Assembly: GCA_028551475.1 (NCBI GenBank)
Contig: CM052357.1
Coordinates: 23,478,451 to 23,542,450, forward strand
Length of the DNA: 64,000 nucleotides
DNA from: Casuarina equisetifolia
Lineage: Eukaryota > Streptophyta > Magnoliopsida > Fagales > Casuarinaceae
Direction: 5' to 3'
This document shows, one piece after another, positions 11,575 through 24,842 of this stretch (its first letter is position 1; each line of letters opens with the position of its first letter). The notes under the pieces are model-generated. The model was not told where the DNA came from and did no database searches. It worked only from the letters and a program-made list of their open reading frames with translations. Made by a program: the position numbers and the translations under genes.

Positions 11575-12845
11575 AATGAGATATTTTTTCTCATGTTCTA
11601 CTTGATCTTGACAATACTACCTTCAAGATTTTGATTACTAAATCTTCTTCATCAATTGTAAAACTCTTACTTTTCATGGTTTTGATCATTCGGTTCACTT
11701 CCTTATTCCCTTGTTTAACCCATCATGACAATCCATTTATAGCCAATAGCATCATTCACATACGCTTAGTGAACCTACAATTAATCCACTAAGTTGATTC
11801 TCATTATTGTTGACATAGATTGCAACAATAATGAGAAATTTTTTCTCATATCCTATTTGATCTTGACAATAATGGTTATACTCTCAATGTTTTGATTAAA
11901 AAATCTTTTTCATAACTATAAAACTCTTACTTTTTATGATTTTGATCATTTAATTCACTTCCTTATTCCATTATTTAATCAGTCATGACAATCCATTTAT
12001 AGCCAATATTATCATTCATATAAATTTAGTGAACTTGTAATTAATCCATTAAGTTGATTCTTATTATTGTTGACATAGATTACAATAATAATGAGAAATT
12101 TTTCTTCAAATCATCTTTGATCTTGACCATAATGGTTATACTCTCCATGCTTTGATTACTAAATTTTCTTCACCACCAATAAAACTCTTACTTTTAACGG
12201 TTTTAATCATCTAGTCAGCTTCCTTATTCTATGATTTAATATATCATGAAATTCCATATAGCCTATATTTTTATTCATTATAAATTTAGTGAACTTGCAA
12301 TTAATTCACTAAGTTGATTCTTATTATTGTTGACATAAATTGCAACAATAATGAGATATTTTTCTTTGCATCCTACTTGATCTTGACAACAATAGTTATA
12401 CTTTTGAGGCTTTGACTACTAAATCTTCTTCATCAACTGTAAAATTCTTACTTTTTATGATTTTGACCATTCAATTCACTTCCTTATTTCATTATTTTAT
12501 TTGTTGTGAAAATCCATTTATGGCCAGTATTATCATTTATACATTTAGTGAACCTGCAAATAATCTACTAAATGAATCTACTTAATGAGATATTTTTCCT
12601 CTCATCCTACTTGATTTAAACAATAATGATTATACTTTTGAGGCTTTGATTACTAAATCTTCTTCATAAACCATAAAACTCCTACTCCTCATGGTTTTGA
12701 TTATTTAGTTCACTTATTCCCTTATTCCTTTATTTAATTTATCATGACATGATTTATAGCCAATATTGTCATTCATATACATTTAGTGAACCTGCAACTA
12801 ATCCACTAAGTTGATTTTTATTATTATTGACATAGATTGTAGTAT
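11575..12845 (+). repeat. Tandem array of five ~255-bp units
   Basis: Units begin at the repeated AATGAGAWATTTTTT near 11,575, 11,830, 12,090, 12,350 and 12,584, giving lengths of about 255, 260, 260, 234 and 260 bp. Each unit carries the same landmarks in order: a CTTGATCTTGAC string, a TTTGATTACTAAATCTTC string, a CACTTCCTTATTCC string, AATCCATTTATAGCC and AGTGAACCTGCAA. Units are roughly 80-90% alike by eye. I see no conserved reading frame. Confidence 0.9.
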
Positions 12846-13628
12846 TACTCCACTAAGTTATACATATCTATTCCATCTATAATGATAAGTATATCTTTCA
12901 TAGTAATTTAGCAAATAAAGTTGTTCTTAGGTATTCATCTTTTCCACTCAACTTCTTTTCTATTTAAATATGTTATACTTGTATGTAAGAAATTTTACAT
13001 AAGTGGTAAACAATACGAATCATTCTAACAAAACTCAACTTACCTTGCTATTAAATTGTGATATATGTGATTATGATGGATCTTTTGTCTATGGAGATGA
13101 ATATCTCTCCATTTTAAGTCTCATGTTGAGGATTAGAATTACAATAATTCTAATTTATAGGTAAAGCAAAATATAGGGCTGGTTGTGATAATTAATACAC
13201 TAAATTGGTTTTGGATGTTAAGTATGTTAATGGAGGATGAAAAATGGAGTAGAAATAGGGTTGACATGTCCCACTAACTAGCCTACATGCAAGTGCATTA
13301 CACTTAGTAGACATTGTTATGAACATAATCATTAAGCCAAAAGGCCTAAGCTTGCTAGCATGGCAAGCTCATTTCAATTAGATCATAATATTCCATTATG
13401 CTTCCAAGTTAATGTCTTAGCCTACCACTTCTCCCTTACCCCTTACCTTGCCTACTTTTCATGGCCTCCTTGCCTACTTTCAGCAACTTTTGGGGGATCC
13501 CACAGCTTAGGAGCACTTGGCAAGACTTCATGCAATAAGTTAACATCGCAAGGACTCTAACTCATAAGGTAGGAAGGCTCTAATACTGATTGTTACAAAC
13601 TCAACCATTAAGCCAAAAGGCCTAAACT
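12846..13628. other. Intergenic region with a short duplicated string
   Basis: No gene. The string CATTAAGCCAAAAGGCCTAA occurs twice (about 13,331 and 13,604). GGCTCTAATACTGAT before the second resembles a primer-binding site read on the minus strand, so a second relic LTR fragment may abut the gypsy element. Confidence 0.4.
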
Positions 13629-14520
13629 TGTTACAAGCCTTTCAATAATTAGTTGGTTTAGAGTCTTGTATGGTCCAAGTATGAATCAAGCCTAAATCTT
13701 ATTAAAGGTTATATGGTTGAGTAATTAAGAATTAAGGTTAGCTTTTCGTGTTGTTTATCTACTACAAACTTGCTAGTGATAGCTACGTGAGTTCAGTGTC
13801 CCCATTGTTAACGTATGGTTCATATGGGTGAGTTATGTATGCTTAAGAATCTTATTTAAAAATGTTGTATGGTTTTATTTTGTCAGAGTTTTTAAGATAG
13901 GTGGACATGTGTAGTATACTCACCATGCTAAAACAAAAAGGCACATGCTATACACACACCAAGCCAAAACAATCTAGGACATGCCACACTAAAATAGGAC
14001 AATGTAGAGATGTGTATGACATGCACTTTGTCTTCAACCTCAAGCTTGATCTCTTCTTATCTCTTCTTTAATTTTGAACATTTTAGTAAATATTTTAAAG
14101 TGATTCATGAGGCATTTAACTCATAATAGAAAGAATAATTCATTGCAATGAAAAATGGGAAGAATCATTAACTCCACTGATTAAATTTCAATTTAAAAAT
14201 TTTAAACATCTTAGGGTTATTATATCAAATGTTTTTAGAATAAATTTTGTATCAACTCTACATAACTATAAGTTTATTTTTGTTTTGTTTTCCATCACTA
14301 TGAAAAGGTGATCCAATTGTACTCTCAATTCATCCAAAAAATGCAAGCTTTTCTCTTTATTCTTAATAGTGTTATGTGTTCATCACAATTTTATTTTATT
14401 TTTATTTTATTTTTTTATATAACTATGAATTTCTATAATATTTTGTAGAAGTTCTAAATTCAACTAGAGTGCTTACTTGTTTTTGTGATAGACCTTTGTA
14501 ATTTGGCTTTTGCTTTGTCC
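13629..14520 (+). repeat. Gypsy relic 5' LTR, enlarged by a ~570-bp insert
   Basis: It matches 16,189-16,485 at both ends (13,629-13,885 and 14,458-14,520). Between them is about 570 bp absent from the 3' repeat, most simply a later insertion. Confidence 0.65.
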
Positions 14521-14646
14521 TTTATAACTTGCTATCATAGAATGGTAATGGCCATTGATCCTTTGACCAAAAAGGAAGAAAAATTGGTTTCTTGGTTGGA
14601 AGCAAGATTAAAGGCTAAACAGGAAGCTCATTCAAATACTAGATGC

Positions 14647-15290
14647 AAGAAATTGAGCACAAGGCATAAGAGAGTGAGAAGCTCGATAGGAAACCCGATC
14701 ACATGAAAGGGAAAATCAAATGGAAGCCTAATGGAAAGATTTGGCTTGGAAATCAAGCTTTCATGTGCTAAAGGTGAAGTCGTTATAGGAGAAGGGGGTC
14801 CTTGGAAAATTTGATGAGCTAAAAGTCAAAGGAAAAAGGAAATGGTGTAGGTTTGAGCAAGGAAGTGAAGATTTAACAAGATGAGGAATTCAATTTAGCT
14901 TGGAAAATGAAAAAAAAAAAAAGAAGTTTATTTCAAGGTTTAGTTCTTACGAGGCAGAGGAGCATGAAAAGGGGGGAAAAAGTGAAAAAGAAGGAAGAAA
15001 TTGAACATAGGGCCTAAGAAAGTGAGAAGCTTGATAGGAAACCCAATCATAGGAGAGGGAAAATCAAATGGAAGTCTAACAAAAAGATTTGGCTTGAAAA
15101 ATAATGCTCCATTTGCTAGAGGTGAAGTTGTTGTTGGAGAAGTGGGTTCTTGGAAAATTTGATGGAGTTAAAAGTTAGAAGAAAAAAGGAATGGGTGTAG
15201 GTTTAAGCAAGGGAGTAAAGATTCAACAAGATGATAAATTCAATTTAACTTGGAAAATGAAGGAAAAGAAGTTAATTTTAAGGTTAAGTT
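14647..15290 (+). repeat. ~348-bp tandem duplication inside the gypsy relic
   Basis: Two units beginning AAGAAATTGARC at about 14,647 and 14,995 share long stretches in the same order. It is an internal duplication of the region before gag and probably predates the element's decay. Confidence 0.75.
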
Positions 15291-16188
15291 CTAGCAAGAT
15301 ATGGGAGCATGAAAACAACGAAAAAGTGAAAGAGATGGAAAAGAGGAAGAATGGAATAAGCAAAGTTCTAGACATATTACTAGGGGTATTGTGTCAAGTG
15401 GACAACAAAGGAAAAATTGGGTAAGGTTTGATTTCCTAACATTCAAAGGTGGAGAGGACCTTACTGCTTGGATATGCCAAGCCAATAATTTCTTTAGATA
15501 TAATAGAATACCCAAAGAACACAAGGCCTTAATCACATCATGACACTTTGAAGGAGGCACAATTTTAGTTCAAGGTGTACAATCTGTAACTTCAAGATTA
15601 ATTGTTGACTTAGCCAATGCTAAGTAGAGTTTCACGAGCAAGGTATGGTCCTAACATTTATAAAGACTTCTTTAGTGATTTGTTGGAAGTATTCCAAACA
15701 AGAACAATGGATGAATCTAATGATTTAAATGATAGGTAGCAAATGGGCCATTATCTAAAGGGCTTGCAATAAAAGTTAATGCATGAGGTGAAGCTAGAAA
15801 ACCCATCTGATTAGATGAAGTAATGGGATTGGCTAAGTTGTTTGAAAATATATTGGACATGGATGAAGAAGATAAAATAGTTTTTTGTTTCCTAAGAAGT
15901 TACAATTCTCAAATCATGTTGGAATGAAGGATGTTTGCAATTCCAATTAAGGGAAGAGGTTAACTCCTAATAACATTAAAGAAAAAAGAGAGAGGAGTCT
16001 ATGTCTCTATTATAATGAGTACTTCATGCCAACTCAAAAGTACAAGAAACTCCTATGATTTTGGGAGAAAAAGTGAAGGAGGATCTCATTAAAATTGTCC
16101 TTAAAAGGGGAGGTAGGTGACTAAGCACACAAAATGTTAATCTTGTAGCTAACTTTGAGGACAAGGTCCTTTTATAAAGGGAAGAAGT

Positions 16189-16485
16189 TTTTACAAGCCT
16201 TTTAGTAATTAGACGAGTTTAGAGTCTTGTATGTACTGGGTAGGAATTAGGCCTAAATCCTATTAAGGGTTATATGGTTATGTAGCTTAGAATTAGGATA
16301 AAATTTTGGTGTTCTTTTGTCTATTGTAGACTTGTCAATAATGGCTACTTGGGTTCATTGTCCCCATTATTGACATTGGATTTGTGTGTTTAAGAATCCT
16401 ATTGAAAGAGGTTGTATGATTATGTTCTACTAGGGTGGTAAATTGTTTTGTAATAGACCTTTGTAATTGGAATTTCTCTTTGTCC
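16189..16485 (+). repeat. Gypsy relic 3' LTR
   Basis: Roughly 300-bp diverged partner of the upstream LTR. Both share AGAGTCTTGTATG, GTTATATGGTT and ATAGACCTTTGTAATT. The exact 3' end is uncertain. Confidence 0.65.
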
Positions 16486-19400
16486 CTAATAGACACTTGT
16501 GCCATTGTTAGATTATTGTGTAAAAGTATGTGGAAAGGACAATAGGTTTATCTTTTGCTTTCTTCATATGCATCTCATTTTTCAACTACACACTTCTTCA
16601 TTTCATCTCCCCATTCCCACCCCTCCTTTGTTCTTTTTGTTCTTCTTTTGGTCTGAGTTTGAAATATGTTTTTGATCTCCTTTAATTTTTAGTATAAGTT
16701 AAGGTATTTCAATATGTTAAATGATCATATTTAAGAAATTTATTTTTTACTATTTTAACATAATATCATAGCTTCTGTTCAAGTGCAACATTTCATAATA
16801 AATTGGGTTCTAATAAATTTTTTTTTCATAACATTACATTCTATTAGTTAAAAACTGGCCTATGTTTAAGATAAGAGGTTATGTTAAAAAAATTAGTTTT
16901 TATATATAATTAATATTTTAACACGACCATTTAAAATTCTGCACTTTCCAACAAGATACCATTAACCAACTGATTTCATGAAAATCCGGGTATACGCATC
17001 GGTGCATCTGTTTGAGTGATTTTATATATAAATTGTATTCTACCAGCAAGAGCACTTGAAGAAGAAATGGAGTTTGCCATAAATTTAGGGAACTAAATTT
17101 TACTTTTCATCGTTCTCCTTCTCGTTTGCAGCAGAGAAAAGTACACACAATTTTATATTTTCAGATCTTAAGATTTAAGTATCGTTCGGTGTATCTCAAA
17201 TAGGAACAATACACCGGTCAATTGACTGAATGACTGTGTTACCAACTCATTATTAGACATTATTCTGGTTTATAATGTTTTAAGTCCACATGGGCTGCAT
17301 CACAGCTAGATGGAACATCCATTAAATTATGGTCCACGTCTGATGGGGATTATTAAGACTATCAAGTGTATTCAATGAAGATCATCAAGGTTGAAGTCAT
17401 AAAATCCACCTAAAAAGTTACGCGTTCAATGATTTGTCTCCACCGACCACGGCTTTGCGACAAAGTGTAGTGCAGACGACTCCTGGATTGAAGTCACACT
17501 ATGCCCCCTGGAGACCAAGCGACAAGGACTGTAATTGAATGAAATATTCAAGCTAAATGTATCTAATAAATATAGGATATTTCATACTATAATTATTTCT
17601 TTGCGTAATTCTACAAAATAGCTAGTTCAAAATAATGTGACATAAATTTCATATTACTTAAATATTGTTTAAAAATTATATTTGTGAGAAAAAATATTAT
17701 TTACTTTTAAGTCAATTGTTAAATGTTATTAACCTTTTTAACATAGTGTTAGAATTGAGGTTCAAAAGTGGACACCTTTACTCAAGAATAAATATTTTTA
17801 AGAAAGTATTTTCACATATTCAGGGTGAGGAAACATATTAAAAACAGTGTAACATGAATTTCATCATTACTTATATATTGTTTGATAATATAATTGTTAA
17901 GGGAAAAAAATCTTATTCTTAAATCAATTTTTAAATAGAATTAAACTTTCATCGTGATATAAAACAAATAATCCAATTTCTTTCATAGTCTGATAACTTT
18001 TTCTACCTAATCAAAGCAAGCAATTCAACTGTATCACCTTTGTCATCATTATGTTCATTATATTGATCTGTAACTTTGTGTTTTGGAGGTGCAAACCTGA
18101 GATTATTGAAACTTCAAAAAGGATCCTTGAAGGTTCCGGGCAAGAAATAGAAAGAATCATTTCACAAATCATCACATCCCAGTGTATTGAGTAAGCTGAT
18201 TTGTCATGATAGTTGAGGTGGGAAACTTGAAAGCCGTTCCAGTAAAATGTGTCTACAGAACTGCCAGATTGCTTGGTTTTGCATCAACTAATTGATAAGG
18301 TCAAAGGTGGCTTTGTGTATCTCCAAAGCAAATGAAGCTACTATAGTTCTCCTTCCAGGTTTCTTTCCTTCTAGATCCATGGACTGAGTTGATTTCTGTG
18401 TTAGTTTAGCCATGTTAAAATTACAAAAAAGTGAGTAGTGATATTAGAAACTAAGGAACAGCAGCAACTACTGGATAATATTATTATCGAAACCCGTGAA
18501 AAGCCGTATACGACAATTGTTCGAGTTATTTGCTCTTTAGGGTAATAGCGAGAAAGCCATTTTCTGTTCTTTCCATTTTAATCGTCGACTTATGCTAAAC
18601 GTGGGCGGCCTAAGGGAGGCTCGAAATATGACCATGAAAGGTACTTCTTCTGTACAAAGGAAAACAATCCATGATCTTGGAAAGATTAAATAGTACATTT
18701 TAGGTCAAAAAAGTTCAGATTACGTATTCGGGTATTGAAGTACCGATCTCGTAATCAAATCAATCACGGTATTATATAAGAAGAATAAATTGCTTTCTTG
18801 GAAGGTTTGATATCGTCAGCGGATACGGTGGATATTATTTGTTTTTATTATAAAAGTTACAATAATAACAATAATACTGATCCGGTTCAGGCTCTTCCAG
18901 ACCACAAAGATATGATTCATCGCCTTATTCTTCGTGGAAGGTGTTCTGGTCTTTCGTAAAGCAGATAAGGAACAAATGAGTTTCACAAGCTTCGTCAAAG
19001 GATTGAATTCAATGTAGTTACGTAAGGGAGTTTGGCATCCATCCTCCTAGGGTTTGTTGTTGCCTGTCTTTGAAGCACCGCACATGTTTCGTTTAAGAGG
19101 TGGACCAAACCATTTGCCAACCCTTTAGGACTAAGGACAGGTCCCTCGTTTAACACTTGGAAGAACTAGAATCATCAATGTCCTTGCATTTGTTGTATAT
19201 GCCTGTATTACAAGATTCATATTCATTCATAAAAAATTTCATATCCAACCGAATTCATGATAGAAAGTTGGCCTTCCGAATTCATTATTTTGCACCTTTC
19301 GGTGGCTCCACTGCAACTCTACCCCTTTGCCTAACCGATTGTGACCACTTAGTTTTTGTGGGCTGAACGTATGGAATTTGAACTTGGAGATGGGGAAGGT

Positions 19401-20789
19401 TCTCCGCTGATTCCACTTCTCATGTCCTGGAGTTGGGAAAATTTCACATATAAGTTGAAACAAGTTCATCTTATCTTAGATCAACCAAGATCGAGACAGA
19501 ATGTTGGACTTCTGAGAGCTATGTAGAGGACACGGTCAAGGCATTTAGAGACAATCAATGGTGGCGTTTCAAAGCTTCGGAAAGATAGTTCTTGCTACCT
19601 GACTTTTTCGTGTAAGCACCAAACGTGTCACTTCTGTTGGGAGACTTATGTGGACCACTTGCAGCAACGATAAAATATGCATAAATCTACCAACATTGTT
19701 AGTTATAACTAACATAAAGGTAAAAGGATAATTTTTTTTTTTAATTATGGATCTCTCAGTCTACTTATGGCTATGATACTTGAGAAATCCTACCTACAAT
19801 GAGAAAAAGGCCAAGGAACTACATATCTTCCAATCGAGTTTTTCTTTTTAATATATTTTTTCACTTATCTTTCCAAGGGGCTTTGAAATGGAATGCATAT
19901 ATACCATTTCTTGTAGTTACTCAGTCAAGTCGTATTTTCAAGTCTCTTTTTCTTTCTTGATATATTTTGAAATTTGATTTCACTTCTTTTTTCACATTTT
20001 CTCAATTCAAAAACCTTGATTTCTTACTTTTATTTTTTCTTCTTCTTTCTCTTCCAACACTGTCCAAGAAAAGAACACCATCATTTCATGGTGTTAAATT
20101 CTAACCCTATTCTTACGGCCTTAATGCCTTCTGGATGCCAGTTTAAAACAAAATAGCTTTCGAGTCAAAATCAACTGAAGACAGTCAAATTTGTCTTGCC
20201 CTCAACGTGCAGCTTCCAGGGGAAGAACCGAGACCGTGCACACGGTGCTGACAAGCGTCGGTAGACATGACAGGTGATGTCTCTGTTCACAATCCTGTCT
20301 TTTATGCTCTGTTCTTCTTCCCAGCAAATAAGTAACCAGTCACACTTGCCTGCAACTTTTGCTCAAGCCCGTGCATGTGAATAATGCTGGTGTCGTGGAA
20401 GTGACATTTGATCACGTTGTTGACAGACCCGTCTCTCACGGGTTACTCTCTTCACCCAAAATAAACGATCGGCGTACTTGTTTGGCTGTATTTGTATCTG
20501 TTGATTTAGCGACTCTTAAGGAGAACTGCATAACTGTGATTACACTCCAGTTCTAAGCTGTTTGCGTAAGGTTTGTATTGTAATATTTAATATTAGATCT
20601 ACTATCATATCTTAAGTTCAGATCTTAACGTGAGCAATATACGGTGTGAGTTCTGCTGGGTGAGAGCCGGTTTTTGTGAGGTCCTAAAAGGCTGATAAGG
20701 AGCCTAGGAGTGAACAGTCAAAATTGCAGGCTGCCTAGAAAGTGGACCGTCCAAGATATCAGCTCGGAAGCATATGAAATGTAATAATT
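16486..20789. other. Long gene-poor AT-rich stretch
   Basis: I recognise no gene in these 4.3 kb. It contains a dispersed-repeat relic (17,640-17,960). A less AT-rich part (about 18,480-20,560) has only short frames with no recognisable domain. Confidence 0.5.
17640..17960 (+). repeat. Member of a dispersed AT-rich repeat family (A)
   Basis: It shares GAGGAAACATATTAARAA, TTGTTTGATAAT and CTTAAATCAATTTTTAAAT-type strings in the same order with 25,545-25,830 and weaker relics at about 28,450, 29,840, 31,110 and 41,030. It looks like one and a half degenerate units. No coding capacity. Confidence 0.5.
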
Positions 20790-21110
20790 TAAATAAAATA
20801 TTTAATTACCCTTCAACTTTGAGACTTTTAAACTTTTAGTATAATGACATATGATACACATGACTTTTTCAAATAAAATAATCATTGATTAACTTTCAAT
20901 TTTAAGACTTTTGAAACCTTTAGATTTTTGGTACAATGTCATACGATTGATATGACTTTATTTAAATAAAATAATCATTGATTAGTTTTCAATTCTAAGA
21001 TTTTTGAACTTTCTTGGAACTTTCAGATTTTTGGTACAGTTTGCTTTCAAACTATAAGACTTCTGAGAACATGTTATGATGGCATTTGATGGACGTGACT
21101 TTGCATACTT
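20790..21110 (+). repeat. Tandem array of 3-4 units, ~80-95 bp
   Basis: Units starting AATAAAATAWTYATTGATTA near 20,795, 20,873 and 20,965 each contain TTCAATTYTAAGACTTTTGAA, GGTACAATGTCATA and ATGACTTTATTT-like parts. A fourth, poorer unit runs to about 21,110. Confidence 0.8.
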
Positions 21111-22164
21111 TTCGCAAACAGCCTCGTCTTTCAATCGTGGTTATCCTCTTCCAGCTAGCAGAAAGTGCTGGATAACCTTGCCCCGTGAACGGTGGCATTG
21201 TCAACATTCTTCTGTTTATTTTTTAGGTGGAGTTTTTGAGTTTTCAATTCTGTAGGTTTCTTTTGACTGGAAGAGGAAATGACTCACTAGTGATCTTACA
21301 AGGCATGATGGATTGCAATCACTTTCTGTGATAAAGAAAGTACTCATTACGACCGTTATAACTTTAAGAGGTGGGTGAGCATGAGTCATCTTGATTTTCT
21401 TTTTTATTCTTTGTTTTATGTTTTAGTGAGAAATACAGAATTTGTTTATACTATTTTTGTTAGTTTTTGACGGAAGAATAACTTGAGGTGTTAGATTTAT
21501 CATATTGATAACTAAAATTATAAAGTGTGAGTTAAAAAAAAAAATTTAAAACACTCCTCCGATTATATACAGAACTAAATACACTTTTGAACGTCAAATT
21601 CTTTTAGTCCTCTAAATTATATTGCCTAACAAAAATTTGTCAAAGGCATTGTTCACTAGAGTATTTTTTTTTTTTAACTTCTAAGTTTTATAGGAATTAA
21701 TGAAATTAGAAGGGTAGTAGCTCTAGCTTGCTACTTCATGTTATGGTGAGAACAATGGGTTTACTTTACAAATTTAAACGATAACAATAGTTTTCTATTA
21801 TCTAATGGGAAATTTTTGTTAAGCTAGGAACATATAGATTGAATTTTGAAATTTATGAAAAAAAAAATCCAATAATATCTTGGTGACCTTCTATGATTGT
21901 CAAATTTCTTTGATGATTGAGAATTAATGTAATTAACGATTACAGTATTAATGAAAGCAAAGGATATGTCACATGATTCATCTGGAAATGCTCATACAAT
22001 ATCTCAAGAACTAACGTATCAAATATGGCACCGTTGAAATTGCTTTTACATAATGGGCTACTCTGCATTTGATTGCTGAATATAAATTACAGTTCTAGCT
22101 TAGACAACAGAAGCTAAAGGATCCGAGTAGTGCATTTGAACATGATCTGCAGCAACATATGGAT
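21111..22164. other. Intergenic region 3' of the first bHLH gene
   Basis: AT-rich, no recognised gene. The part next to 22,165 should hold the 3'-UTR and polyadenylation signals of the bHLH gene. Confidence 0.45.
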
Positions 22165-23785
22165 TCAGAATACTAACTCCTGCAATCTCTGCCTTACCCT
22201 GGATGTTTCAACTCCAACTCTAGAAATTCTGACCTAGAAATATCCATCCAATGAAACTAAACCATATTAGCAAATTAACTTGATGCTGTACATTATCAAC
22301 TTGAAATATGTATTTGCTTTATACCTGAGCATGAATTGTATGGAAAACCTTGTCACCCACAGTAGAAAAGCTAGCACTGACAACTTCAGCTCCTTCTTCT
22401 TGAAGAATAATCGCAACTTCGGACAACACGAAGTACTTCTGCAACCCAGTTATCAAACTCACTTCTATCGTGGAACCTATCTCTTTTAAATCAATTAGAG
22501 GCAACTTTGAGTCAATCATTGTCTTGTCAATCTCACCACTGCTAGTACCTAAACCCATTGCTTTTTCCTTAGTTTCATTTAAATCCCCTACTCTTTGCTT
22601 CAGTTCTTTTATGTAAGAGGTGGCGTAATCAAGCTGATCCAGCTGTGTGAGCATGCCCTGAAAAGGAAAGAAGAGGAAACTAAAAATAAAAATTAGGGAG
22701 ATAGGGTTCATCTTAAGTTTGAATAACTGACAAGAATGAAAACAAAGTAGCCAAAACAAAGCAATTGATCGTGTGATTAATTATGAAAGCGTCGCTTTCA
22801 AGGGTTGCAAAATCGTAAGGGACTTGCATACCTGGGTGGTAGTTAAAAGTTCATTATATTTTTATGATGGCTGAAGAATGTGAAATTTAGGATACATTGC
22901 AATGCGAAAGCCGTTTAGCACGGGTAAGATTCTTTAGGACCACATGATGAATTTTGAAAGCTTCCAAACCCTGAATTGTCGACAAAGATTTGAGAGCTGA
23001 AAATGACCACAACTGTTTACCTCTTGCTGAGAAATTATATATGCAAAGTGATGATCAACATTCCCTGGAATTATTAGGGTTTCTATCAAAAACAGTTACC
23101 CATGATTTGAATCGAATATCATCTTAGTAAGTAAACTGAAGATAGAAAGGAAGAGATGGATCAACTGAACTAATTATAAAAATATCTCAAAAAAAATATT
23201 TTGTCTAAGATCGGATTTGTCAATAGATTTTTGTACTATTAATTAAGCATATAGCAAATAACTTAACAAAAAAAAAAAGGCATATAAGGTATATAGCCTG
23301 CAATTTCTCGCGCCTTGTGGGAAAGAAGGCCTTTGGATCTGTGGCCACGACAGCCTGCAATCACTTGCAAGATCAGAGAGAAAAAGTTTAGTAATCGTTT
23401 CCAACCATGGCACTATTTTGTAACACCCTCTTCCAGCCAAAAACGAGACAATACAAAGGCCTCGGGCATCAGCCAAGTCATCTTTACTGAAAGCATTTTC
23501 TTTCAATCCACACGAACTTGTTCGGACTTATGTACTGCAGCTTACCCTAATTGGTAAACCCAGAAAGAAAAATAAAAGGACAGAAAGAAAAAAGGTGAGT
23601 TTGCAGAAGTTTACGGGCATGATCTATGGAAGGATAGAGATGGAGTAGGATACCTTGGAGGGTTTGGTGAAGTGGGGAGGAACTAGAGAAGCTAGCTTAA
23701 AGCATAGGCCTTTCATCTCGATTCTCCGGTTTTTCTCCACCGTGTTTCTGTCAGGCTTCGATGCTTCACTGGTCGTCTTCTTCAT
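22165..23785 (-). CDS. bHLH162/bHLH36-like transcription factor, 177 aa (tandem copy a)
   Basis: Nuclear bHLH regulator. Three exons: 23654-23785, 22325-22657 and 22165-22233, all phase 0 with GT-AG introns. Exon 1 holds the basic region and helix 1; E17 and R20/R21 (VEKNRR) of the E-box contact set are present, but the usual His is N14. Exon 2 starts at helix 2 (MLTQLDQLDYATSYIKEL), followed by a C-terminal ACT-like domain (about residues 95-175) that often mediates dimerisation. Exon 3 adds VRISRVGVETSR and a short helix. An in-frame ATG 12 codons upstream exists; I chose MKKTTSE because the neighbouring paralog starts at the matching MKTNSSE. A head-to-tail paralog of the same structure begins at 27,414. 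Targets and function are unknown. Confidence 0.93.
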
Positions 23786-24777
23786 CTTCCCTCTCGGCAG
23801 CGGTAAGCACGGAAGAAACAAACCCTTGAAATGTACTGATGAAACGCCGAAAATATAGAAAGAGGACCCTTGAAATGTTCAATATGAACGCGATTTTATT
23901 GATGACCTTCATGGTCGTTCGTTAATAAAGTAGATCTGAACTTGGAATTAGAGCCAAAGACGAGTATGGAGACCTAGTGGAACGTTCCGTCCTAAAACAC
24001 AACAGGAATCAGGTACGATGCTGGCCCAACGACCTCATGTTTTGTGAATTACGGACTAGTGTTCCTGCTTTGACATGTTCAATCGTTTTTTGGTCTCCTT
24101 CTTCCAACATTAATTCAAGTCTGCCTAGTTTTCCACGAGTCAAAATCCCCCATCCACACTACTACCGACCAGCTTGTGTGTCTGTTGGTTCAGAATTTTT
24201 CCGGATGGCAAACACAATAGGAACCTCGTCTTTTTGGTATACCATATTATTGGGATATTAGGTCGATAGGCCTATTGGCTTGTATGTATTTAAGTAAATA
24301 TTATTTACGTATGTTATGTTGTCATGTAAATAAGGAAACGATAGATAATTAATATACAGCCTACGTGCTTCTTCCAGAGTTCCATTCACTGTTTTTCATT
24401 ATTGGATAATTGGTGCCTTTAGCCATACCTATGCAGTTCTTGCATTGTTTCAAATATCTTCAAATGATATCCATGCTTCTCTTAGTTGTAAACACATGCA
24501 GTAAGAATCTCTTATAGGATTGGGGTTAAACCACATGGAGGAAAGATTGGCTCTAATACCATCTTAAAGGCCCAAATTCACCTTAGTCTCAAAAAGTCTT
24601 ATTAAGGAAGAAAGTTATCCAAGCTTATAATATACACTACAAATAAATTTCTTTCAAATGTGTGACTTTATTATCTAATAACAAACACTACAATATAATG
24701 AAACAGTCTTCTCAGACTCATTTTAACAACATTTTGTCTGCTTCCCCTTTCGTTTTAGATTAAACTAATTGCAATAG

Positions 24778-24782
<5 letters not shown>

Positions 24783-24841
<59 letters not shown>
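24783..24841 (+). repeat. (CT)n microsatellite
   Basis: About 29 uninterrupted TC units, likely polymorphic in length. Confidence 0.95.

Positions 24842-24842
<1 letters not shown>

Larger units (their letters stand above)
3869..12089. repeat. Large near-identical duplication, copy 1 (8.2 kb)
   Basis: This stretch is collinear with 55,795-64,000 at an offset of 51,926 bp, drifting to 51,911 bp through small indels. Copy 2 begins at the first base after the 500-N gap and still matches at the end of the window, so the real length may be greater. Differences are scattered single bases, roughly 1% or less by eye. There are also length changes at homopolymers and microsatellites: a poly-G at 6,798, and a GAA tract at 8,063 absent from copy 2. 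It carries the whole kinase gene and the start of the ~255-bp tandem array. Confidence 0.97.
13629..16485 (+). mobile_element. Decayed Ty3/gypsy LTR element relic
   Basis: Two diverged direct repeats beginning TKTTACAAGCC (13,629 and 16,189) bracket an interior of about 1.65 kb. Just inside the first is a degenerate tRNA-Met primer-binding site (about 14,528-14,545). Around 15,440-15,560 the interior encodes a gag-like stretch (GGEDLTAWICQANNFF), matching the plant Ty3/gypsy gag signature. Just before the second repeat a GACAAGGTCCTTTTATAAAGGG segment resembles the usual gypsy end of the interior. No protease, reverse transcriptase or integrase part was seen, so the element is internally deleted or non-autonomous. 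It is heavily broken, with many interruptions, and old judging by LTR divergence. Its end is approximate. Confidence 0.72.

Noticed and set aside
18480-18850. Less AT-rich stretch considered as organelle-derived DNA
   Set aside because: I could not match it to any plastid or mitochondrial gene from memory; a search against organelle genomes would decide.
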